A stretch of 64,000 nt of DNA from Limanda limanda (taxonomy: Eukaryota > Chordata > Actinopteri > Pleuronectiformes > Pleuronectidae), in the NCBI RefSeq assembly GCF_963576545.1, contig NC_083639.1:23902118-23966117 (forward strand), read 5' to 3'. Position 1 is the stretch's first letter. Every line of letters starts with the position of its first letter. Shown piece by piece: positions 24,525 through 39,330 of the stretch. A program made the position numbers and the translations under genes. Under the pieces are notes generated by a model. The model was not told the DNA's origin, did no database searches, and saw only the letters and a program-made list of their open reading frames with translations.

Positions 24525-24745
24525 AAAGCAGACAATGTTGTCATTCCAAGCTGTGGTTTGGATTACCATGAAATTTAGTATGGATAACAGTCCCCAGAGG
24601 ATTAGCACTGACCTTTTATCTTGTGCCACAATCATGTTGAAAGGTTAAAGATTTTAGTTGAGAAATGTCAAAATCACTTGGATAGATTACCAAAACATTT
24701 ATCCCCGGTGGATGAGCTGACTTTATGAAACCTCAATAAATGCCA
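24525..24745 (+). repeat. Degenerate copy of a second fish interspersed repeat
   Basis: Text such as ggattaccatgaaattta, cagtccccagaggatta, ccacaatcatgttgaaag and agaaatgtcaaaatcacttggata follows a repeat that I know from fish genomes ('ggattgccatgaaatttggtacagacattc... ccccagaggatgaa'). Many mismatches indicate age. The family name is not known to me. Confidence 0.55.
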
Positions 24746-27700
24746 CTCACAACTCAAAGTTTACCTCCACAATGTAACATACTGCGTCCTTGAGATTGAC
24801 CAAATCTATTTCAGAGGATTAAACCATGACAGTTATTGTTGCACCAGGTTCAGTACAAACTGTAGAGTTTGGGTCAAATCAAGCCTGTTAGAACTGTCAA
24901 CATTTCTGATATATTATGTCATAAACTACATAATACATTTATATAGGCATGTGTGTGTATTTCTTGCAGGCAGTTATTTTCAACCTGAGCTGTATAAATG
25001 AATTCTGTTCATTTAGTCTCCATACCACCTTTAGCCTCTCCTTTTGTATTTAACTTTGCTCTTCTTGTCTCGTTCGACTGCTTGTATCCATCACAGCCAT
25101 CACCTCCCCATCACCCCCAGCCCATCTATGAAATACACTCCGCCAAAAGACTGAATAAGAGTTGTGTTCATACCATAACTCCTTTTAATAGCTTGTGGTA
25201 GGCTTTCAATGGGATATTTTTTTTTCTTCCACACCTTTCTCCTATTCCCTTAAAAAATAATAATATAAATCACTGATACAGCCACTTAATGCATGCTCTT
25301 CGGAATTCCCTACCATCTCACTCGCTGGCACTGGACACAGAGCTGTAAATAAAGGCCTCAACGCTCTTTGACAAATGGCCCCGATTGCTATGCAGGCATT
25401 CTGCATGTGACAGGACGTTTTAGCGGAAAGTCAGCGGCAAGGGCTAATCAAAGACGGCATGCTGAATGCAGACTGCCGGCATTTCCTTGCACGCTTATGA
25501 GTAATTGGTCTGAGGAACGGCCAGAGAAAGGGGGGGTTATGTCATTAGAGAGGAAAGTGTATGGGCGGTTGTTTTAGCTGGCTAATGGTGCGACTGCTCC
25601 AGCTTTAGTAGTCCTCTCACTTCATATTCCCCGTGCCCCGGTCAGCCAGCCAGCCAACTAGTCAATCAGTGCATTGGTCAGAGGCTGCTACAGAAGTAAT
25701 GGCTGCAGGACCCTCCCCCAAGGCTAATGCCAAAACTAATGGGCCAATTAGTGTATGGGGATTGTTCTGATGGCTGCAGGAGATAGAGGGACTCAGACAC
25801 ACGATGAGTTCTCTCTCTGTGTGGATGTTATTGTTAGATTTGATTGATTTAAGTTTTAAAAACAAAAAAATTATGTTTCAAGGAATGAAACATGTGACCA
25901 AAGGAAGACCCATGCGTTCTGATGATCAGGGACCATGTATGTCAGAGTGCAATTGCAGCCTACTACCAGGAGAGTTGATATACAGTCTATAATTCTACTG
26001 AAATAATCCAACTCCATTTTTTAAAACAGCAGATAAACCAATGGCCAGAGTTACTATGTTCTTTCACATGTAGCTTTTATGAGGATGTTTCACACGGTCA
26101 GGTCACTGTTGGTGTCCTCAACACCATCATGTTCATGATGTGGATCTCCTGACAGAAAGAAGGCGTCCTTGGTTGTTTTTTTGCTAAACATAAAAAAAAT
26201 AAACATAAAAAAAATGAACACAGTGTGTGAGGACACCTTGTAGTGTATTGCATACAATTTGTGTGGACACCAATGTGAGGATTGATGCTGACATCCACTC
26301 AGGGTTATTAGTGAAAGTATGAAGACCTTTTACTGCTCCCTCATATTGTCAGTTCCCCCTAAAACAGAGCGAAGCATGGATACTGCTCAGTGTGTGTGTT
26401 TGAGTGTATCTGTATGTGACTGACTGAAGTAACCCATTTTCTTTTCAGGGTGAAACCTTTTTCGAAAATTCGAAAAAATCGAATTGGGACGGAGGTTTGT
26501 CAGAACTCAGGACTTCAAGGGTGACAGTTGATGAATTGATGCATCATGACTCAGAGTCAGAGGAAGCAAAAATGGGTGATGGAAACGGGGGGCAGCTCTG
26601 ATACTCTCAGCTATAAGTGTCAGGCAGCCAGCAGTCGCCCGGCAAGAAAGACACCGTGACACAGTAGAATTTAACACCTGAGCTGTGACCCAGTCCCCTG
26701 TGCAGGCATCCAGATTATAGCAATACATATTTGACATATTTCATAACATGAATACAATTCAGAGACAAGTAGCTACTTCCTGATTTCCCAATCATCCCAG
26801 ATTAGTGTATTGTCATTGTTTTAGCCTAACAAAAACACAGCATGTAGTTGTGCATATGGGACTTTCAAAGTGCACTTCTATGATGTAGTTTCCAATTAAA
26901 GGTAGGAGCACTCGTCCTGGAAGTACTAGCTAAGATTGTCTGAGATATGTTGGAACATTAAAGTACTTTTTTCCCCATACATTTTGGCTGAAGTGTGTCT
27001 CCCTGGAATAAAAAAAATGGCTTTACAACACAAAACTGGGAGGCGGGGCTAGACATATGACATACTAATTGGCTTGCTAAAGCTAAGTTATCTAAGTTGT
27101 CTATCTATGAGCAACGACCAGTTTTGTGATAATAATGTTGTATAGAAAAGAGGGTTACCGCCTCTGAAGTGAAGACCACGGGTGTCCTGAGCCATTCAAA
27201 CCCCTGGCACAGGCGTTTGTCTCAGCCAGTGGTACGAATGCTGTTTGAGGGACAGCTGAGGGGCAGGAGGGGATGGGGGCGTCTCTTAATGTTTGAAGAT
27301 GTGGTGGTTTAGGGGCCACCAAACTTTTGGGTGTTTTCAAATATGTATCAATGTCATGACATAGAGATGTCCTAAATGGTCAACTCTATGCCGACAAGGT
27401 CCACGACAGTTTCAAACACTGGGTGGTCTTTTGAACCATGTTCAAGATCGTTCAGACTTTTATAGATATTATTTTATATTTATATATGGTTATAAATCTG
27501 AGTGCTTCTTGGAACCAGCATTAATGTGTTTCATCAAAGAACGGTCATATAATTTAGTTTTCAGCTCAAAAAGCACACAATTAAGTGTGCTGTACTTATT
27601 TAATTTAGTTTTATTGTCCAATGAATCCTCATACCAGACACGAGGTGGCAAATCAGTACACAAAAATGCTCATATAAATCAGTTTTGTAACAAAGTCATT

Positions 27701-28086
27701 AAGTTATATTTTTAGTGTTTTGGAAAACTTTTTGTAAAGGAGTGGGAAGCCTGTCGTAATTTCATTATGTGTCAGAGAGCAGTAATAAATGATCCATGAA
27801 ATGAGAGCATAAGTTTGGTTCATCTTGTTGCCTTTGTTCAGCTGTGTTTTACTCCTTTAAATCCTGGTTCTGTTATATTTGCTTCTTGCTTTTTTTCTAA
27901 GATAAAGAAATAAGAACTTACTACTTATCCTGTCATAGCAAGGGAAATCAGCAGGTGCAAATGTAAGCCTGCTTCTTATCTAATTTGTTTTATAATCAAT
28001 TCACTGTGTGGACAAATCACTATGGGGGGTGATGATGAGATGAGAGGGGCTGCTCAGCTGTCAGCAGGTGTGCTTCAGCAACAGAT
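24746..28086. other. Non-coding; candidate conserved enhancer block at 25320-25770
   Basis: No coding exon recognised. The block at 25320-25770 stands out: it has evenly mixed base composition, no repeat text and many homeodomain, POU and TALE-like motifs (TTGCTATGCAGG, TGCATGTGACAGG, GGCTAATCAAAG, CCAATTAG). Around 26184-26218 there is a short tandem of aaacataaaaaaaat. The rest is ordinary AT-rich sequence. Confidence 0.4.
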
Positions 28087-28101
28087 CGTTGAGAATCACT
28101 G
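28087..28101. mobile_element. Possible right end of a hAT (Charlie-like) element
   Basis: CGTTGAGAATCACTG is close to the inverted form of CAGTGGTTCTCAAAC, the classical terminus of Charlie-type hAT elements. No left end or target duplication was found within several hundred bases, so this may be an old fragment or chance. Confidence 0.25.
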
Positions 28102-28439
28102 ATCTGAGACCAAATTCACACACTAAACAACACTTGAAGGCCCATGAGCAATGAAAAATAAAAGAAATAAATACCCTGCCCATGTCCCAATCAATCATGT
28201 TCCAGGGATTATTGATAGCAGATGAAGTCAAGCACACAGCCCACGGCTGAATTGTGCACATACATTTAGTGTTCTTCCCATAAAAAATGTAAAAGAACTC
28301 TCTTTTCTTCTTTGATTTATCAGGTTTGCACTTGACCTTGACCTTAACAACGTCTACACATTTGAGCAACTTTAACACAAAGTTTTCTCTTTCATTCTCT
28401 TCCTTTCGTATCCCACCCCCACCTTATTGGTCAGTAAAG

Positions 28440-28820
28440 CTGCTTTCAGACATGCGCTGAACTCAAAATAGGTGTGCTATCGCGAATGTCCGAGTGAGAG
28501 CCTCCGGAGCTCCTGTGGACTTTCTCCACCTGGCCAAGTAAAATGTTTGCAGAAAATCCTGCGAAGCCGATCTAAAATCACAGCAGGAGATTCATCGTGA
28601 GTGAGTTGGGGTTGAAAAAGGATACAGATATCTCCAAATGACAAAGCAGTGCCAAACTTCAATGCGTACTATCCTGCCCCTGCCTGCTGCACCACCACTC
28701 ACCTGAATCCTGCGGAGTATTTGTTGTGAACTCGACGGAAGAGAGAACCTCCAGCTGGGTTGTGTAAATGGAAAGTCTGGACCCAATTCTCTGGGGTTCC
28801 TCTGAAGGACACGTCTGAAC
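28440..28820. repeat. Possible dispersed repeat with TTCAGACRTG ends
   Basis: The left part reads ctttcagacatgcgctgaac and the right part gacacgtctgaac, giving a 9-of-10 inverted match of TTCAGACATG to TTCAGACGTG. The interior is more GC-rich than the neighbourhood and phrases in it seem familiar from fish interspersed repeats. No clear flanking duplication. Overlapping minus-strand frames in it show no domain. Confidence 0.3.
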
Positions 28821-29096
28821 AATTTATGAGAAGTGAGTCCTGTCTGGATTTAAAGTCTGAGCTGGAATGGTGGAGTGTTGTTTCTCTTTGCCTCTTTTAA
28901 CAATGACCTCAGTCTCGGAAATGAGACATACACGATTATGTTTTGATGTTGAGTCTTGATTTTAAAACCATGTCTCTTTTTTGAGCGTGCCATGTGAAAT
29001 CACTTTTCTTACTTTTCTGAATCACTGTCTATTCTTCCTCCTCTCCTCTCTCCCTGGATGTGTGGATCTCACTCCCCCACTGCCTGATCCTGTCAG

Positions 29097-29167
29097 TCCG
29101 GGGGATCAAGCATCTCTTTAACATTGAGGACACCAGTCCCCCAAATGATGGCCAGCAAGAGAAATAA
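29097..29167 (+). other. Weak candidate 3'-terminal coding exon
   Basis: A long pyrimidine-rich tract at about 29030-29090 ends in CAG at 29094-29096. The following sequence can be read in one frame as RGIKHLFNIEDTSPPN then DGQQEK and a TAA at 29165-29167. An AATAAA polyadenylation signal lies at 29573-29578, about 400 bp downstream. This is the layout of a last exon, but the peptide matches no protein that I recognise and such short frames arise by chance. No upstream partner exon was found. Confidence 0.15.
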
Positions 29168-30579
29168 TCCACTTGCAAGTCACAATTTGTTCACAATTTT
29201 ACATTGTGAAAAATACTGTGAATATTATTTTATTAATCCAAGTCTAACTGAATATTTTCAGTATTTTGAGGCTACACTGCATCCCTTCCAGTAATCCTGC
29301 ATAGAAGGTCCAGTTGTTCCTGATCCCCCCGGCCACCCAGGCAGATCAGTTTCCTCACAGCTGAGGCTGAAAAAAAAGCTGCATCTTTCCTAATTCAAAG
29401 GGAGGGGGGGTCAATAAGCCGTAGGACAAGAGGTTCAAATGTAAAGCCACAGTCGTAAAGAACTATATCTTCCTGTACAAGAAGATGTGGGATCAGAGGG
29501 TGAGGCCCCCAGGCTGCCTGATGTCAACATCATCAGACTCACTTTTTCCTGTTTACTGCAAATTAATCATTGAATAAAATCTATTCAATGCCTTACTTTT
29601 AAATATATCCTCACTTTACTTTTAGTGTCTTAAAGATTTGCACAATATGACCCATGGTCTGAACTGCAGTGGAAAATTTGATTTAGACAGCATTTGAATT
29701 TGAAGCAATTTGACAACAACTTTGAAATTGTACTCCTGTGGATCTGAGGTACGGATTCAGAGCTCAGCCTCAGTTCTCACGTGTTGTTAGCACCACTGCA
29801 ACACTAGACATACATAATATCCCCAAATCCTCTTATATTATTGTATCATTCTTGAATTTTACATCCCACTGAAACCGATAACAGGGACAATGATAGTGGA
29901 AGAGTGGACCATGTCTAACTTTATACCATAGTTTTGTTCACTTCATTATCACAACTGATTAGAAGTTTTACAACATGTGCTGCAATAATGCACATGACTG
30001 AGGAGAACTCATAAAATAATCAGCTTTGGGAAACGTAATATAAATTACATCTCACTCATTCACAAAACTTCTACTAACGGAAGTATTAACTAGGTATCAG
30101 ACCTGATTCAGTTTAAAGGGCCATGAATGAGACATAAACAATGATCACATTTGTTGCATGGAAATCAGCCAGAGTGGCACATTGCAGAATTAAAACAAAC
30201 AACACAAAACTGTTGAAGCTTAGACTAGTAAAGATAAATAAGAGGAAGACAGCGATAAAATAAGGAATGGAAAATATTGTCCTTACAAAAATATTTGTAA
30301 TGTCATCATGACATTATAGCACATTGTCACCCCTGGGGTGAAGGGATGACTGTTAGTTATCGATTTGCAGTGGAAATAGCATTGCTTGAAAATCTGTGAG
30401 GTGCCATTGAAATGGAGTACATTACTGGGGTCTTTGAATGCATCATGCTGCTTAACTACTATGTGTATTGGTATCAGAGACATGCAGGAGAAAATGCAAT
30501 CTGTTTTTATGAGTTCTTACAATCTTTCCTTTGAATGGTTCTCAGGACTGCAGCATAGAAATGCAGGTTAATACATTTT
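29168..30579. other. Non-coding, no gene recognised
   Basis: AT-rich unique sequence. No feature supported apart from the polyadenylation hexamer mentioned for the candidate exon. Confidence 0.5.
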
Positions 30580-31600
30580 TATGCCTCCGCACCAGTGACA
30601 GCCGGTGGCCTAGAAGCATTATCTTTTTGGGTTGTTCGTCCTATACACATGAAACAAGATACCTCAAGAATGCCTCGAGGGAATTTCTTCAAATTTGGTA
30701 CAAATATTAAGTTAGACACAATGATGAACTGATACTTACACTTTGTAGCATAATGGAAGCTCAATGAATTGTTGGATTATTGTCAGTAATGGCCAAGTAT
30801 TAGAACCTCTGTATAATCTGAGTTTATTAGGAGGAATTTGCGGGTCATCCAGGTTTTTATGTCATTGAGAAATGCTTGGACTTTAGTTAATTTTTTACAC
30901 TGTTATAGTTTTATTGACAAGTATAACTGGGTGTCATCCACAAAGCAGCGGAAGTCACAGGGACCTCACAAAGCACAGTTTTTGCTGTATCAAGAGGATA
31001 TCTCTGAAACGCTGTGAAGGACTCACATTTGGCACAAACATTCACGAGTCAAGGATTACATCACTTGAATTTGGTAGCCAAAGGTCAATGTTAAAGTGGC
31101 CTCACAAAGTGTGTTTATGTTTTCCTTGAAAGTGATATGTTAAAGATCAGCTTGAGCGAATGTTGTCAGATTTGGTAAAATCATTCTCTTAGACTCAAAG
31201 ATTAACTGATACCATTTTGGTGGTCAAAAGGTTGAGACCACCATGATCTTGGGATGTTTTTAACCCAACATATCAGGAATACCCAAAGGGAATTTCAATA
31301 CATGTGGCACAAACATTCCCTTTGACCCAAGGATGACCAAAATAGAATTTGCTGGTCAGAGGTCAAGGTCACTGTGACCGCACAAAGCACATTTTTTGCC
31401 ATGTGAATGCAATATCTTTTGAAACACCTCAAGGGATTTCTTTCACATTTGTCACAAACATTCACTTGAAATTGGATTTTAAAGTATGCTGATGTATTTC
31501 TTGAACATGACATCTTAATATCAGCTTGAGGGAATGTCTTCAAATTTGGTACAACCTTTCACTTGGACTCTTTGATTAACTTACTGGCAAATTGGATGGA
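30580..31600 (+). repeat. Third large copy of the half-site-rich dispersed repeat
   Basis: This copy runs in the opposite direction to those at 5.4 and 7.7 kb. It starts with the atgcctccgc...gacagccggtggcc end and has units near 30660, 31010, 31080, 31225, 31355 and 31470. Each has variants of ctcaagggaatttcttcaaatttgg, acaaacattcactt, ggatgaactgat and ggtcaaaggtcaaggtca. The units are spaced by roughly 120-145 bp. Overlapping frames are by-products. Confidence 0.75.
31353..31379 (+). promoter_or_regulatory. DR1 plus ERE-like palindrome inside the repeat
   Basis: TGGTCAGAGGTCA (DR1) at 31353-31365 is followed directly by AGGTCACTGTGACC at 31366-31379, an almost perfect estrogen-response palindrome. 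It is the mirror image of the arrangement at 5650-5677. Whether any receptor binds is unknown. Confidence 0.3.
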
Positions 31601-32328
31601 GTCTGCACGCACAGACAAGCACAGAAGTACAAATAGAAGAAACATCCCAGGCTGGAAGCAATCTGACACAACCTGCATGTGTCCTATGACATTTGGAAAT
31701 TTGTTGTTTTTATAAACAATCAGATATGAATGCCTGCTATCCATTGTGCTACTTTATATCCTACTAATGACAAATTTGTGAGGGTTTTTTCTCGTTTTTT
31801 TTTCGACCACCGTATGTAAATGTAGTATCTGATTATTGATGTGGGTCTTTAGTAGCAGAAGCAGCACATGTACCTGGGTCATATGATCTTGTGCCTCAAC
31901 TCTGGTTCCTTACAGTAAATCTCAGCTACCTGCCATATTACAGACACATTCTCAGTAGGTCCAAAGGTTTCACATTGTATTGTATGTTAATGTAATGCTT
32001 ATCCAGCCGCAGAAAGTTGTGGTAGTATTTTAATTAGAGTCCCATAGAGTCCTGTTATAGTCTCCCTCAACCTTAAAAGGGAAATACCCCCAAGGAATTG
32101 CTGCTCCCATCTTATCTGAGCAGAACTGTGGCAACCATCAGCTCAAATCTCCTCCCTCATGGGACTGCACGACGTGCCCTCAGCCAAGGGTACTTAACCC
32201 TCAAAAGGCTAAGACATATGGAAATAGATAGTGGGGAAATTATCTGTGGGTTATATGGAGAACAGGTGTGTGGGGTATGCTGATGAGATAGGACAAAGTT
32301 CCTGGAGAGGTTGGAAAGTCAACTCAAA
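31601..32328. other. Non-coding, no gene recognised
   Basis: Unique-looking sequence between the dispersed repeat and the TC tract. No feature supported. Confidence 0.5.
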
Positions 32329-35397
<3,069 letters not shown>

Positions 35398-35411
35398 AAA
35401 AAAAAAAAAAA
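35398..35411. repeat. Poly-A run
   Basis: Fourteen A residues shortly before a CA array, possibly the remains of a retroposed 3' end, but no retroposon body is recognisable upstream. Confidence 0.8.
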
Positions 35412-35438
35412 GATCTGGAATATTAAAGCAGCTGGAGT

Positions 35439-35443
<5 letters not shown>

Positions 35444-35488
<45 letters not shown>
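35444..35488. repeat. (CA)n microsatellite
   Basis: About 45 bp of uninterrupted CA repeats. Confidence 0.97.
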
Positions 35489-35489
<1 letters not shown>

Positions 35490-35492
<3 letters not shown>

Positions 35493-36386
35493 ATGCATTT
35501 ACACATGGGCCTATATCCTCTCAGCTTTGTAAATTTATCATGCACATATAGATACACATAAGTAAGCAGCTCGTGGGAAGGACAGAAAAGAGTTATATGA
35601 GAATGCCTTCCCAGAAATGGCAGGATCATGTTGATGTGGATTGATTTTGGGATAAGATATATTGGAGGCATTTACAGTATTAAAATGTGACACCTCCCAC
35701 ATCAGAGGCAAAGGACAGCATGGAGTAACTGAAATAGTATGGATGTGATGCAGTTTCTACCCAAACATGCTTTCCTGTAGCTCTTGGGGTGAATGTGTGA
35801 AGTGACTAATTGCATATTGCCCATTCTCTGCATATATAAGGGAGCTAAAAATATCAGAGTATTTATGTCAGTTCAGTGGCAGCCAGTCGGTACAGATGGC
35901 AAAGTGCTCAGATCTGCTTTTCTACACGTACGTCATTAAATTCTGTCATGTTTTATGTTGGAAATAATTAATGTAAGGAAGTGCATTGCTAATACAGGAC
36001 AGTGGTAGCTATGGGAAAGGATGTGTCTTGCCCACCCAACCAAAAAAAGAAAAGGTTGGGGTTTTTTCAGCTCATGGAAAAATAGCACAGAAAAACAACA
36101 CCATCCAACTTCTGAATGGTCGCGCCCACTACCCACTCCCTCTTCTCCTTGTGTTTAAGACATGTACACACAAAGCTGGGAAGCAGACAGTGGACAGCAT
36201 ACTTCAGTCTGTTTCACTGCTGTGGATACAGTCGTAGATGCATCCTACTGAAAAGTTTCTGGTGCCCAAAGCCACGTTCCTTTCCAATGTGGTTGACAGA
36301 AGGAAAACTTTTCACAGGTACAGTTGGTGAGAAGCCCAGCTGGTCAGTAGAAGTGATGTTCTTCTATCTTCTCAGATAAACTTCAG
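35490..36386. other. Non-coding, no gene recognised
   Basis: Overlapping short frames on both strands without recognisable domains. No feature supported. Confidence 0.5.
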
Positions 36387-36505
36387 CAGTGGTCGGCAAC
36401 AGGGTCAAACCGAGGGTTCAAATTTAAGCCAGATCATTTTGATATCTTCTCTTTCTTTGTTCGCTCTCCAACTGACACATGCAGTGGTTCCGGCCCTAAT
36501 GTCAA
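36387..36505 (+). mobile_element. Possible hAT element left-end fragment
   Basis: CAGTGGTCGGCAAC is like the terminus of many vertebrate hAT elements (CAGGGGTCGGCAACC). The next 100 bases (ggtcaaaccgagggttcaaat, agccagatcattttgat) read like the subterminal text of such an element. No matching right end or duplication was found. Confidence 0.4.
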
Positions 36506-36509
36506 CAAC

Positions 36510-39130
36510 ATTCATAGAGCACTATACTGGAAAAATGTAGAACCACCATCACTGGCAATATGGAAGAAAGAGTTGATGACTTGTCTTGGACTGGAGAGAT
36601 TGACATACATTGTTAAAGGTAAACAGGAGGAGTTTGCTTGTATTTGACAGAGCTTTTATTTTAAAAGGTTTCAAACTTACATATAAACCACAACATGAAC
36701 AGTAATAAAGCAAATTCAGTTTCATTTTATGAAAAAAATGTACTATAAAATGTTCATTGCAGATGAACCGGGTAGGATGAATACAAAGTGTTCTAACTTC
36801 ACTCTGCACCATTGTCTGTTTATAAAACTCTGCACACAAACAATCAAAGAATGACAGTGAAATTTTGTTCCGCCTCCACCTAGTACAGTACAAACCTTTT
36901 TTAGTTATCACGTTTATCCTGGGCCACATTCATATAATCGGTTGATTACTATAAAAGAAATATATCTTCTGTTTGACAGTCCGAGAACTTGAGGGAGAAC
37001 TAACGGCACCAGACACACACGCAAACACACAGTGACTCCGTTTCTCACTTCTCTCTCTATCTCTCTCGCTGACCTCCAAACACACACATACACACACAAA
37101 CACGGTCATCGGACACATCTGTTAACTCAGTCTTGGAACAAACAAACAGAATTCGTAAACTTAAACAATGTAATGAGAGCCGGAAAAAAAGGCAATTGCT
37201 TTGGCTAACTTCCGTTGGAAGTGCACAGCGCTAATAATAGAGACACAGAGAGGAGCAGTACATTACTGACAGAGCCAGTAGGAACTGTAATAAGAAAACG
37301 TTGTTATTGTCCAAACATGTATGAAAGAACCCCAAATGAACACTGTAAGCGGACCTATTGGAGCGGCGCATGGCTCCCTGGGTGTCTACCCCAGGCTTGG
37401 TGGTACTGTGGCAGGGCTGTCCGGGGTCCCAGGGTCTGTAGTTGGCACCAAAGGAAAAACTAATCCAGTCTTTTTTTCCCCTTACCATCTGTTCACCTCT
37501 GCCGACTTATGTACATCTCTGTTTCTCTCCCCTGTCCTCCTCACCATTCCCCTTCTGTCCTCCACCTCCCTGTCAGAGATCAAAGAGGATCTTTGTTGCT
37601 GCTAAGCTCATTTCACAAAAGCAAGGAGAGAGCTACAGCTTCACCACAGTCAGGGAGGGAGAAATGTGTGTGAGTGTATCCGTGTTTGTTTGTGTGAGTG
37701 TGAGTGTGTGCTGAAACAAGTTCAGATTCATTCAAATTCACAACAAAACCCAGACAAGCATGAAATCCTGCCACATATTATGCATTTTAAATAATTATAA
37801 GTCTACAAATCCCTGCCACCAAGTGACAGTATCTGGTGGAAAGTCCAGCAGGCTGTTATGGTAGCAAATTTCAATATTTTTGAATCGTCATCACATAAGA
37901 ATAGAATGTCCGTGTAGAGTAACTCTCTCCATGAAGTGACTCACACATATGTCACACATCATTCACTTCTCTTCCATAAGATGTTCTTATGTCTGTTAGG
38001 CTGGGTTGAAGTTAGGGGCCTGTTCTGTCTTCCAGTGTCAGGTGGATTTGTGTTTGAATCATTGGTTAATGATCATTTCATGCAAACACCATTTGAAATT
38101 TGTATATGTTGACAAGGGACACCTTTATAAGTCCAGATCATTTATTGTGCTTCAGTGGTGAACAATCTGGTAAGACTTTCTGTCAGCTCTGAATGAAATA
38201 TAAGGAATTTACGGGGCAGTAGTATCAACATCTTGAAATAAATGATACATTCAAACATCGGTGAATATGCAGCCATTCTTATTATAATATGAAAGATTTG
38301 CTATCTTGTAGCCAATTTTATATTCTTGGATGTTTAGCTCACCTGTGATGCACTGACTCAACTATTATTTATACTTAATACTGCTTCCTTATTCCTTCTT
38401 TTAGAACCAAATAGACACTGTGGCTCCTTCTTAGAAGTTATTAGGAAGTTACTTTCATTGCATTCATTCCACTGCAAATTAGAAATGAACATGGGCCCCT
38501 GGGCAGATGCCTGTTTCACCCAGTTGGGAATCAAGGCTTGCAGGAGACAGACCTGACTGGCTCCTTCAGCCCTAAATCTAACATTCGGTGTGTTACCCAC
38601 CAGCCCGTTTCTGTTTTACATTATTGGCTGCCATGGTTCACATCTGAAAAATCAGAGCTTCACCTCGTTACAGCAGGGGTGTCACTGCTGGAGCACTGCA
38701 CAGTGAAATCAATAGGGCTCACACATACTACACACTCCCAACTCCACTCCAATCAGAGTCGACTTATTCTCCTTCATTACTCTCAGCCAGGCAGCTGCTT
38801 TTCTTCCTCTTTCCATCGTCTCATTTGTCTCTTGCTGTCTGTCTTCCTCACTCCCAGCTCTTCCTTATGTCTCATATGCATAATCTCAGCGAGTTGGCTC
38901 AATCTTGTGAAATTGAGTTTTGGTGCTGCTGGTGGTTGAAGGTTTGCTAGTAGCGGTAATCAATACTGAGGAGCCATGGGGCCATTATGGAAATAACTGG
39001 GTTGAAAAGGTGCAGTGCTGGGAATTGTGGATGATAGCTCAGCAGCTCCTGGAGTTGTGGCATTTTTTGATTTTTTCATCTTGTTAGTCATTTTTCTACC
39101 AACAGGATTGTCTCTGGTCTTAAAGTTTCC
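36510..39130. other. Non-coding, no gene recognised
   Basis: Includes CA-like interrupted segments at 37010-37100 and a TG-like segment at 37660-37712. A run of overlapping frames at 37215-37714 has no recognisable domain and uses low-complexity pyrimidine-rich sequence. Confidence 0.5.
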
Positions 39131-39330
39131 ATCAGAATCAGAAAGTATTTATTGCCAAGTAGGTTTACACCTACCTGGAATTTGCTCTGGTTATTGGTGC
39201 ATACAATGAACATAGAAACATAAAAACACAATAAATACACCACACATAAGAAAAACAATAATAATAATAAAAAAACAATATATATTTACTCACTATTTAC
39301 TTCTATTTACTTCTTATTTATTTACTCCAT
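39131..39330 (+). repeat. Retroelement-tail-like interspersed repeat
   Basis: The text atcagaatcagaaagtatttattgccaagtaggtttacac, ctggaatttgctctggt and ggtgcatacaatgaacatag matches a repeat found widely in fish ('cagaatcagaatactttattggccaagtatgtttacacatacaaggaatttg'). It grades into A-rich and TTTAC-rich simple sequence. I believe it is the 3' end of a LINE-type element but cannot assign the clade. Confidence 0.6.

Noticed and set aside
28020..28110. C/D-box snoRNA-like arrangement (GATGATGAG ... CTGA)
   Set aside because: No terminal stem pairs and the right side is better explained by a hAT-like end, so no snoRNA is called.
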